NCBI GenBank assembly: GCA_900128565.1
Contig: LT635912.1
Span: forward strand, 1 to 64,000
DNA: 64,000 nt
Reading direction: 5' to 3'
Source of the DNA: Stramenopiles sp. TOSAG23-6
Lineage: Eukaryota; Sar
Of this stretch, positions 50,787 to 61,095 are shown one piece after another. Under the pieces are notes generated by a model. That model worked only from the letters and a program-made list of their open reading frames with translations. It was not told the DNA's origin and ran no database searches. The translations under genes were made by a program, and so were the position numbers. How positions within the stretch are numbered: the first letter of the stretch is position 1; every line of letters begins with the position of its first letter.

Positions 50787-53700
50787 TTATCTTTGTTTGT
50801 CTTTTCTTACATTAACTAGCAAAAAATATGCCACTATTCTGAAAAGTAAACCAAATATAATAAGGCAGATTATATCAAAAGCAAAATCAGGCTTCCGATG
50901 CTCCTCAGGGGCATTTTTGTCATATTTACTCATGAGACAACTAGCATCATCGGAATTACCACAGTTGTCCCAGTCCATAAAACAACCATCTTTCTCTCGA
51001 AGTCTTTCAGTATTCTGATTCTGATTATTAAAACTGTCAATACATTTCTGGAGTACTGTAGTTGGAAAATCAGATTCGTGGCCAATACCCATTTCTATCC
51101 AAGTCAGTGCTCTTGCGGACCACCTACTATATGCCCAATATGCGAACTTGCCAGCCTTTGGGACATATCCACCAAAGAGATTAATCAATACTGCAAATAT
51201 GACAGAAGTTAACGTAGCAAGTGACAAATCAGTTTGAAATGCACAGCCAACTGCGTAACCCATTCCAGATACAGTCCATACAACACAGAGAGCCCATTGT
51301 AGATATGAGCTTGTTGGGCCTGCAACATCTACAATGAGTGCTACAGGTGCGATAAAACAAACAGCCCCGATACACTGGAGGGGGAAATCAACCAAAACTA
51401 CTGCCAGAAAATACGCAAGTTTATTTACACCAGCACTTGCTTCACGCCAAAACACAATCTTCTTTTGACCACAGAATGATACACAAGAGACAGATGCTGC
51501 ACAGACACCAAGAGCCATTGTCATGAAAAAACCAAATGGGCCCAATTCATTTCGAAGAGGTTCAAAGCATATTTGTGTAAAAATATTCTTTTTGTACAAT
51601 TTGTTAGGTATGGAATTTCGTACGAAAAAAGAAATCGAAATGGAAGAAAAATAGAAACATACATTTCCATTCAGCACCCGATGGGCAATTTTTCGAATAT
51701 TCATTGGCACCTCCTCTTGGCTCAATTAACAGTGGTTCAGATCCAAAGATGATAGCAATAACAAAACCATCAAATACAAATGCAAGTAAGTCAAATCCCA
51801 ATTGGTATGTGCGAAAAAAACGAATTCTAATATTTTGTACAATAAAGGCTCTCAATTGAACAAAAAAAACAGGAGCTTCTTTCGACGTATCTGACATTGT
51901 TTTGTTGTTTTCTGGTGTAAGTTTTGTATCTGACTTCGTTTCCGTTTTCATTTCCTGAAATGCTTTTGATAATTGGTTAGATGCAAGACGAGATGCATTA
52001 ATCTGGGATTTCACATTTTTTGTAATAGTGCTACTTTTGCTTTGACCACCATCATTTTCAATTCTACCGCATAAAACATCCAACACAAAATCTGCGAAAT
52101 TGTCATCAGAATCTTTTTGGTACCCCATTTTTGCAAAGTGAGCTTCCGCGAGGCTAGCTTGACCTAAATAAACAGTTTTACCACCATATCCAAGTAACAT
52201 CAATGTATCGATTTGATTGTATATTTCAAGCCGAGGTTGATGTAGTACACTCACGACAGTAACTCCACCATTTGCAATGGTTTTCAATGCTTTCATTACC
52301 CCAACTGCTGTACTCGAATCTAAGCCACTCGTTGGTTCATCTAATAAAATAGCTAAAGGATCCATTACCAACTCTAATGCAATATTGACTCTTTTTTTCT
52401 GTCCGCCACTAATTCCTCTTCTGTACTCATCTCCAATGATGACGCCTGCAACGTCTTGAATGCCCAGAACATTCAGTACAGCTTCGACTCTATCTTTAAT
52501 ACTTTTCTCTGATACTTGTCTTGCACTTAAACGCGTTTTGGCAGAATGTGTTATGGCTTCTCGAACTGTGAGTTCTGGATGCATGACATCAGATTGAGGC
52601 ACAAAACCAATACGTGACTTAAAATCTGTTAAACATCCTTCTTTTTCATTGATAAATACTGTACCATCAGTATGCTCCAATTTCCCCGCAATGATATTAA
52701 GAAAAGTAGATTTCCCCGCTCCACTAGCACCAAGAATACACATTAAATTACCAGGTTTAATTTCGCCATTCGTCCCAGATAAGCGAAACTTCTGCGATTG
52801 TTTTTTTTTGATACAACAACCACAATATTTATATTGAGTTGGAATCTTCAATGCGAGGGAATGAAATTTAATAGATATCGAATCCTTTTTCGTTGTAGAG
52901 ATTTTTTCGACTTTACTTTCTTGAGTTTTATTTTCTTGAGTTCCGAGATTTTGCATTTCAACTTGTGGTTGTTGGGAAACTTTACTTTGTCCTTTTCGAA
53001 AAAAACATACCAAAAAAAATTGTCCGCCCACTAAAACAATTACAATAATAAGCAAAAATGGTTCTGAATTTGATTTTGCCCCTTCGGCGCAAATGGATAA
53101 TTTCCCACATTTTTTTGGAGTTTTTGATCCCCTTGGACAATAATAACCTTTAGGACAAATTGTTTTAGTACCTGCATATTTGTCACAATAGTACCCAGAC
53201 GGACATGCCACAGGATATTGATTTTCCTCGCAGTGTAAGCCTGGAGCACATGCAGTCAATGTGACGATACATTGAGATAAATCTCCAGCTTCTTGATAGA
53301 TGTGTCCTGGTTTATGAGACACCCATTTATATGGATCCTTACAAGTATTTTGGGTGGTTGCAGAGGCGTTTCCTTCACAACTACCTAAAAAACTTCGAAA
53401 TTCATGACTGTTCATTGTGGCTTTTGCTTTTGTGTTTTTTTTTTCTAAATCACAGACAGATAATAATTGCTCGCGAAAGAAAAGTATTAGAAATGTGTCC
53501 TTTTCGTGGGCAGAGTTAAAATCAGCACCATCTATTGGCCGTGTGCACACAGCTTTTGGCTTCTGACTCATGGCATGATACAGTTCAAGAAGTAGCGTTC
53601 GTGAAGCAGTGACATCTTTACACATACTGCACTCGTTAGAAAAGTTACTTGAATTATCAGAAACACTCGTATCACCCATTTTTTCAAAGAATATTCTTCC

Positions 53701-53907
53701 AAAACATGTATTTCGTTGATTTTGGTTCCCCATTACCCCAATAATATTTTGAACTGCTTCTTTCGTTGGACTAGAGGAAATGTTCAATTTGTTTGTTAGC
53801 CAAACTTGAACCTCTGTGAGACAGCTCGACGTAATAGAAGAATTAAGTTGACTCGCATTCACATTCAATATCACTAAACACAGAAGTAGCATTAAAATAT
53901 ATTCCAT
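50787..53907 (-). CDS. ABCG half-transporter with Cys-rich ectodomain (plant ABCG24/28-like)
   Basis: Exons 51663-53907 and 50787-51568 give 1008 residues. Signal peptide, an ectodomain with CAPGLHCEENQYPVACPSGYYC-like Cys repeats, one transmembrane helix (LLIIVIVLVGGQFFLVCFF), then the ATPase: Walker A GASGAGKSTFLN, signature ISGGQKKRVNIALEL, Walker B AILLDEPTSGLDSS, H-loop VLHQPRLEIYNQ; followed by the ABC2 membrane domain. This architecture is that of eukaryotic ABCG24/28 relatives. The splice join gives AEWK-CFEPLRNELGPFGFF; here the intron ends AAATAT rather than ACAT. Substrate unknown (lipids or secondary metabolites in relatives). Confidence 0.92.
51569..51662 (-). mobile_element. Introner copy 14, first ABCG gene
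   Basis: 94 bp, GTATGT...CACAAATAT; frame requires the end at ATAT. Confidence 0.8.
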
Positions 53908-54234
53908 GGCGAAAGTAATCCAAATTTACTCGCAATATAAATTTTCTTGGGGAGTTTAGGTTCTTTTTTGTCGAAGAGAGAAACTTTCAAATTTCAGCAA
54001 GTGAAAATTTCAAAATTCGCTGAAAATCAAATTTGAAATTCAAATTCAAATTCAAATCGAAATATAATTGACAAGGTACAAAAAAAACATATAAATGCAA
54101 GTCCCTTACCGCAGAATTTATACATACGTAGATATTAGATATATTTGAGATACTGCTTTATTTTTTGGTAATTAAAAAAAAACGAATTCTATCTATTCTG
54201 GAATCTTCTATCTATTCTGGAATCTGGATGAAAA
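53908..54234. other. Divergent intergenic (promoter) region, 327 bp
   Basis: Contains a short (TTCAAA)n tract near 54031-54058 and a duplicated TCTATCTATTCTGGAATC just before the start at 54235. Confidence 0.5.
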
Positions 54235-56109
54235 ATGGTTCATTTCTTGACTACATTGATATATCTTTTGTATTATCACTGCATACATGCAAATGATGAC
54301 CAATGTAATGAAGCTATAAAAAAGCAAAAGATAAACGTGAATAGTTCAGAGTGGAAACTGTCACCAAATCGTGTTGTTATGGACAGTAACTTTAAATGGG
54401 GTCGAGTTGTAGTTCCCATCTGGACGTCAGTATTTTTAGGCACTAATGATTCTCTCCCACACTTGGATAACACTTTACAAATTTTATCCTCATTTGAGAG
54501 TGATGAACTTGCGCTTGTTACAGTCGTAGGTGGTGGCGCTTATCTCCGTATTCTTGAACATATGGAATTTAGTTCTATTCATTTCTTTGACGCAAACGTT
54601 AACGAGTTAAGTAAACTTCGACTTGTTCATGACGATATTATCAAATATGACTATGATACATGGATAGCAAATGGTGGAATGCAGTCTGTAGCTAATAAAA
54701 TTTCCTCACTGCGGGAAAAATTTTACCTGCCAGCCCCACTTCTAACAGCAGGTGTAACCCTGCATCCTGCAACTGACTTTGAGTGGCCGATTCCTGGTCA
54801 GAGTAGTTATTATGATCCATTAGGTCGACGAAATCCACTTTGGTCAATTTTCCCTCCTTTATCTTACCCAGAGTATGCATGGAAACCAACTCGAAAGGGT
54901 TATGAGAGAGTACGCAGACAATTGAAATATCGTGTGGCAAATGAATTTTATTTATCAGTTCCTTGTGGCATCATTCCACCTAATATTCTTTCAATAGTTT
55001 ATGTTGATGGAATCAAAATTCCAAAATCAACAATACGTGCGGTTTCACGTTCGGGTGATGCTATTGGTTTATGGTCGATGGTTGAAGACCAAAAATTACT
55101 CGGTAGGGGAAATAATTCAGATTGGTCAGATTCCCATTTCTTTTGGGAGCTCGCAGTTCGTTGGAGGATTGAAAGTAGCACTACAGTAATAAATAATACT
55201 AGAATCGGTATGGATAATATTGTAAATAATGTAATGCATATTTGGGCAATTGAAGATATAAATATGATGGGAACAATCTACGATTGGATGTTTACAAGTA
55301 GCATGGAAGCATCGTCATTTGCTTCGTCTACTGTGACGACTTCAACACCCAATAAAAAGGAGACAGACAAATCTTTCAATGAAATCATTGTTTTCCATAT
55401 TCTACTTGGTAAAGCAACTACTAAAACGAATTGTTCAAAACGCGAAGAATTATTTATGAATGCGTTGATTCGAGCTGTAAAAGAACCACATGTAAGAAAT
55501 GTTCTAGTTACTGAGCATAACACCTCTTCAAAACAATTTGATATTTTAACTAATCCATGTGCATTAAATGCAGCTAATATCAGAAAACTTATCAACAAAA
55601 CATTGTCATTAACACCAGACAACATCAAAACGAACATAATAGCTACTCGTTTTCTACCTGGTGGTGGTACTCATGATAGAAATGTATTATTTGATATTGC
55701 AGTAAATGAAGGAATTCCATCAAAAAATGGTAATAAAAAAGAAACTTTCCTTGAAGATAATAATAAATCTATGAGACCAGCAACTATTCAACTTCAGATT
55801 GATGAAAACACGAAAAAAAGGCCTATTATTTTTCCATATGATGGGTCTGTAAAAGTATTACAATCTCTCGCGGCTGCTGCGTGCATGGATATTCCTCTTA
55901 CTGATAAATCATGTATGTTTTATTTTTTTTAATTTCGATTTTTTTTTCGTACGCAATTTTGTACCTAACAAAAATATTGAATGTAAAATATTTTTCAAAA
56001 TACATGCATAGACCAAATTATGAATGAAATGAAAAGAATTATAAAAGAAGATAAAAAATCTTCTGCGAGGGCGATTCGCCCTGAAAAAGAGAGCAAGGTG
56101 ATTCAATAA
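54235..56109 (+). CDS. Secreted hypothetical protein with Rossmann-like segment
   Basis: Exons 54235-55912 and 56006-56109 give 593 residues. Signal peptide VHFLTTLIYLLYYHCIHA; after it LALVTVVGGGAYLRILEHMEFSSIHFFDANVNELSK has the glycine-rich loop and acidic strand end of a Rossmann or SAM-methyltransferase fold, with a second region (PYDGSVKVLQSLAAAACMD) near the end. The second exon, 34 codons ending in a basic tail, is only reached by joining at an ACAT end: KSC-IDQIMNEMKRIIKED. No family is named with confidence. Confidence 0.6.
55913..56005 (+). mobile_element. Introner copy 15, secreted hypothetical gene
   Basis: 93 bp, GTATGT...CAAAATACAT; opens a 34-codon last exon. Confidence 0.82.
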
Positions 56110-56183
56110 GGATAATTACAAAAGTATTACTTTAATAATGAATAAGTAAAAAGTTTGTTAGTTTTGGTTTGTCTTCCTTTTTT

Positions 56184-56909
56184 TTAGTTTATCGTCTTTT
56201 TTTTCTTAGAAGGTAGTTTACTTGCAATTGTTGGCTGAACTCCCTCATCCAATCTTTTACGCTTCTTCTTTGTAGTTTGTTTTTTCATACTTGTCTTTTC
56301 ATCATCTTCAATATCGACGTGTTTTGATAAATCTTTTTCTGTCTGAGCATTATCTTCAAGAGATAGATTATTATTATCTTCAAGAGATAGATTATTCAAT
56401 ATCCATTTAAGTAACTCATCACCTTCAATCATACCAAATCTTTCTATTAGAGTATAATTCTTATCATTTATTGGACGAAATGTTTCATACCCGTGGCGAA
56501 GTTCTGCCATACGATTGATGGTTCTTTGATCCCATCCAGGACGAATATTTCGCGAAACTGCTTCAAGAGCTTTTTTGTTTGATTTAGACATGAGTGAAAT
56601 GACAAGAATTTTATAGCCTTTCTTCTCAGCCAAAGCTGCCAAAACTCGAAAGTTCCTGAGTTTCATGTTTAAATTATCTAATATTACCAAAGGCTTCTTA
56701 TCCATAAGGGCTAATGTGCACTTGTTTGCACACCAAGGTATTGCACAATCACAGTGAGTGCTAAGTTGCCATCTTCGGCCTTTATTTTGTGGTTGTAGCC
56801 ACCATCGATCGTTGCTACACACAACAGCACCATGGTCTTTTTCAAGTTGATTGGAAAGATAACTTTTACCCATTCCTGTTGTGCCTCTCAAAATAATAAA
56901 ATTCTGCAT
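56184..56909 (-). CDS. N4BP2-like P-loop kinase
   Basis: 241 residues, intronless. P-loop RGTTGMGKS (8-16) at the very N-terminus, then SNDRWWL and PLVILDNLNMK, as in the polynucleotide kinase-like domain of NEDD4-binding protein 2 and its short paralogues (IxRGxxGSGKS, VIDNTN). RNIRPGWDQRTINRM and a charged C-terminal tail with a duplicated NNLSLEDN and a basic KKKRKR nuclear-signal-like run follow. Likely ATP-dependent nucleic acid or nucleotide phosphorylation; substrate unknown. Confidence 0.75.
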   Translation of the reverse strand: MQNFIILRGTTGMGKSYLSNQLEKDHGAVVCSNDRWWLQPQNKGRRWQLSTHCDCAIPWCANKCTLALMDKKPLVILDNLNMKLRNFRVLAALAEKKGYKILVISLMSKSNKKALEAVSRNIRPGWDQRTINRMAELRHGYETFRPINDKNYTLIERFGMIEGDELLKWILNNLSLEDNNNLSLEDNAQTEKDLSKHVDIEDDEKTSMKKQTTKKKRKRLDEGVQPTIASKLPSKKKKTIN

Positions 56910-57192
56910 GTTGTTGGGTATATTACAATTTGAAACAGTTTAATTATCAAATCAAACTGAAGATATATCTTATTTTCTTCAAAGATACTGATTTGAGATT
57001 GATTAGGCCTAATTCCGAGTGACACGATCGCCGAAGATCGACTGTTTCTGTTTTTTTTCGTTTTTCGTGTCGGTGTTTGTTTGCCGTTTGTTGGTTCGGG
57101 AAAATTTGAATTCAAATTTCAGCAAAAATTTCAACAACAAAACAACACAACACACAATAAAGAGTTTTGAATTTATCGTTTTAAAACTTACG

Positions 57193-59675
57193 ATGAGATT
57201 GATGAGACTTTTTATATATCATTTTGCATTCGTTCACACTGTTGCAGCAGAAGCATCTTTTGTGTTAAAAAGTTATGAATGCGTCGCTGGCTTCGATTGT
57301 ATGTATCAAAACAGTTGTGCTAATGATGAAGGAGTTTCTTGTCCCATTGGCCGGTTCTGTGGCAGACCCAGTTCTTTCCCCAATGGACTTTTTCAATGTG
57401 ATGGTGACCATAATCAAAGTTGTCCAGGTAGTGAATTCCCAGATGATAGGTGGAGAACTTCAAAGTGTGCCACGGGTGCATACTGCCCGACGACAGTAAC
57501 AAATCAAAAATGTGAAGCTGGATACTTTTGCCCAAGAGGGTCTGTCAAAAGAGTCAAGTGTTCAATAGGTTCAATATGTGGCGAAGCATCACACTTTCCA
57601 ATTGGATTTTTGCTGTTTGGTTTCGCAATACTTTTGTTTATTTTTTATATTTTATGCCGTCGCTTTTGTCTCACGACAAAAATTGGTCATACGATTTCAA
57701 ATGATGGTTGCGAAAACAAAAAAGAACTTCCAGTTTCTAAGAAACTGAAAATGCCATTTCCTCTTCAATTCGAATTTGATAATATATGCTGGAACTTTCG
57801 AGATAAGCCTATTCTTCGTGGTGTATCGGGTTCTGTCAAAGCAGGTGAAATGATTGCAATTATGGGTCCATCAGGAGCAGGTAAAAGTACACTAGTAAAT
57901 TGTCTAATGTCACGGTATACCCCCAGTACCGGAACAGTAACAATAAATGGATACAAAGATATTGAATTCTCTAGTATATGTGGAATAACTGGTTATGTCC
58001 CACAAGATGATATAATGTTGGCTAAATTAACAGTCAGGGAGAATTTAATGCATTCAGCAAATACTCGAATAAATTCTCAAGTAAAAGCAAATTACTCTTC
58101 AAAGGCTCGTGTTGATTCTGTACTCACCAGTCTAGGTCTAGAACATGTACAACATTGTATAGTTGGAGATACCCGTAAGCGTGGACTAAGCGGTGGTGAA
58201 AAAAAACGTGTATCGATTGGTCTTGAACTAGTGGCTAGTCCGTCTGCAATTTTTCTTGATGAGCCTACGACAGGGTTAGACTCATCCGCGGCTGAAGTTG
58301 TGATTAATCAATTAAAACTCTTTGCTAATGAAGGACACGCGGTTATAGTAATTTTACACCAACCACGTGCTAGTATATTCAAACAATTCGATAATATCCT
58401 TTGCTTAACATCTAGAGGCGAAACATTTTACTTTGGAAGTCCTCTTAAAGTTCGTGACTTTTTAAACCAAATACAAAATCCATGTCCATCGGGGAAAAAT
58501 CCAGCAGATCATTTAATTGACATTGCAACGAAAAAGGGTAAAGTATCAATGACATCTACCCCAACAAGTATTTCGGATAAATCTAAAACAATCTCAGAGA
58601 ATACAGTAAAATTTGAAGATCCAAGATTAAACATCAAAGGAAAATTAGCGAGTTGGGGAGCCCAGTTTTTATTCTACTGGAAACGTTCCTGTGTACAACA
58701 GCTACGAGATTCCATGGCACTGTATCTTTATTGTGGTCTTGTTTTCCTCATGGTTGCTTCTCTCTCAACTGGTTTTTCACCTTTTATCCAAGAAAATCTG
58801 GAGAGTGTTTACAAACCACCCCTCGGCAAATCATTGAGAGATTATTGTCCACCACACAATAAAGCATGTTCTGGCAGCATTAACGACGATGGATTAATAC
58901 AAATGATGTTTTTCTACTGTATGTCAATTGGATCAATTGGAATGCTTGCTGCATCTCGAACATTTTACAGAAGTGAAATGATAGTAATGAAAAGAGAATC
59001 AAATATTGGTCTATCCTCATCTGCTTGCATCATTGCAAAAGTTTTTGCTGATTTAAATGTAATTATATTACTATCATTGCTCGCATCAGGACTATGGCTT
59101 GCCATGGGTTATCCGGGTGGACCTGTTCGTTGGTTTGTTCTTACTTTTTCATTGTTGTTTACTTGCTACGGATGGGGATATTTTGTTTCACAAATTGTAT
59201 CCGATGATATGATTATGACAGTATGTATGGTGTACGTTTTCATACTAAATTTTGTACCTAAGATTCTTTTCATCCTAGTGTTTCTCTTTTGCTCACATTT
59301 TCTAAAAATAATTTTACTTTTCGAATGATTCCAGTTGTCATATTCTAATTTTACATTTTTTCTGACGTATAATTTAATTACAGCACTGCTCTTGGCTTAT
59401 CTGCTTTTAATGGTGTGAATCCAAAACTTGTGGATGTTCCTTGGCCGTGGAGAACCATCTGGGGCATGGGATATAGTAGGTGGATTTCCGAAGCCATATT
59501 TTCCACCTTTACAATGCATGATAGAAACAGTGGCTTACCTGTGCAATTTGCTGCATCGAGATTTGGCTATGATGTCTCCGACAATCAATTTATTCTTGAT
59601 ATTGTAGTTGTAGTGATACAAGGAACCTTATTGAGAATATTTACAGGATTTTTGATTGTTAAAAAGAATACATAA
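57193..59675 (+). CDS. Second ABCG half-transporter with Cys-rich ectodomain
   Basis: Exons 57193-59231 and 59384-59675 give 776 residues. The ATG at 57193 starts a signal peptide (LFIYHFAFVHTVAA); the frame upstream is untranslated leader. Ectodomain with CPIGRFCGRPS, CATGAYCPTTV, CEAGYFCPRGS repeats, helix FLLFGFAILLFIFYILCR, Walker A GPSGAGKSTLVN, signature LSGGEKKRVSIGLEL, Walker B AIFLDEPTTGLDSS, H-loop ILHQPRASI, then the ABC2 helices. The intron join MIMTVCMV-TALGLSAFNGVNP is in frame and uses a canonical CAG 3' end. Paralogous to the gene at 50787-53907, but their introns sit at different places. Confidence 0.92.
59232..59383 (+). mobile_element. Introner copy 16, hybrid with canonical 3' end, second ABCG gene
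   Basis: 152 bp. Family-like GTACGTTTTC and AAATTTTGTACCTAAG at the 5' side, then unrelated sequence with TTCTGAC and a canonical ATTACAG end. A family ACAT end inside is excluded by an in-frame TAA. Confidence 0.8.
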
Positions 59676-59795
59676 AAGATTTAGAAATAAAAACCATCAG
59701 AGATATTTTTTAAATGGCTTAATATTCAGAGCACTTCTTCAGAATGCAGGATTTTATTTGAGTAAAGTTGAACCGTTTATAAATGACCTAATCGT

Positions 59796-61095
59796 TCACG
59801 CATTTGCTGCTATTTTATCTGCTTCACCTACTATTATCGTTGATTCTGTCGATATTGCAAAATCTTCGGCCATATCCAAACTAGAACTTCTTTCTTCTTC
59901 TTTTGCTGCTTGTACTGTTGTTTCTGCTTCTTTCAATTTCAAATTTGCAACTGAAAAAACAAATGTTTCCTCTTCTTTCTTCCTCTGACAACGAAATTTC
60001 CAACGGACCTGATTTACATTTGTTTTATCTGGATCATTAGATGTCACTTCGTATCCTTCAAATGTTGGTATACCTCCTAACCATTTTTGCTTTTTTGTTT
60101 TTGGAAATCCACTTTGAATTACGCTATTTCGTGCAATTTCAGATATATCAGTTGTACTAAGGCACCATATCTGTCGAGCTATGGAATATTCTTCTAGTAG
60201 AGGTGCATCTGATAAATGAAATATCATAGGATCATCCGTGGATAAACTAACATTTAACCCTCGCTTGAAGAATTTATAAAAGGGTTGATCTTCGTATCTC
60301 ATGAATAGAACATTGTTTGATACTGGTGAAACTGCGAGCCCAATATTATCTAGATAGTAAAGATATTGCATAACTATATCATTTGCTAATCCAATTCCGT
60401 GATTAATTCCATTAGCCAATAAATAAGTAGTACAAAGATGATGTTTGGAACCACTTTCACCTGCATGTGGACGCAATGAAAAAGTATTCATTCCTTTAGA
60501 ACGCCTTAATGAATTCAATCGGCTAATATTTGCATAAAGGTAATATAATTGATAAGAATATGGAGGATTTTGTTCCGATGTCCAATCTTTTGGAGTTGTA
60601 ACCTTTCCATCAATTGTTGCAAGAGGGAGATCAAGTAAGCTTTCATCATCGACAGAGTCAAATCCTGAAACATCTTTTAGAAATTCTGAAAGCTCCGGAT
60701 ATTTTTTTGGTTTCTCAGTTGCATCAAAAAGAGGTTGAAATATATTATATATAACTTCTTGATATGATGTTACTTTTTTCAATTTGTGAAATATGCGGTA
60801 AATGTATTGTGAAAAAATATTTTTACTCGAAATATTTTGTTAGGTACAAATTTGGTATAGAAAAAAATTAAATTTAAATTTTGAAAACATATATTCTTGG
60901 AATTTGAATAAGCCATCGATTGTGTGGCTGCTGGACTAGCTTATTATTGAGAGCCCATTTTGCAAGTTTATCCCATGCATCAATGTTATCACCATAAATG
61001 GATAAACGATACTCTGCCCACGTCCATTGATGCAGACATCCGGCGATATTGCTGCAATTGTTTTTCAAATTGATTACTTTGTGTGTGCGTATCAT
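59796..61095 (-). CDS. AMP deaminase, catalytic C-terminal two thirds only
   Basis: Exons 60893-61095 and 59796-60801 give 402 codons. From AEYRLSIYGDNIDAWDKLAKW onward the match to AMP deaminase is close: NRWLIQIPRIYRIFHK, KYPELSEFLKDVSGFDSVDDES, NPPYSYQLYYLYANISRLNSLRR, RPHAGESG, AVSPVSNN, LSTDDPMIFH, EIARNSVIQSGF. The N-terminal half, with the first HxH metal ligands, is missing, and the first 107 bp overlap the 3' end of ATG13 in another frame on the same strand. The intron (60802-60892) starts ATATGT, not GT. Either a truncated gene or part of an unresolved fusion; a catalytically complete enzyme is not encoded here. Confidence 0.75.
60802..60892 (-). mobile_element. Introner copy 17, AMP deaminase gene
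   Basis: 91 bp, ATATGT...CACAATACAT; first base is A, not G; join QIPR-IYRIF. Confidence 0.85.
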
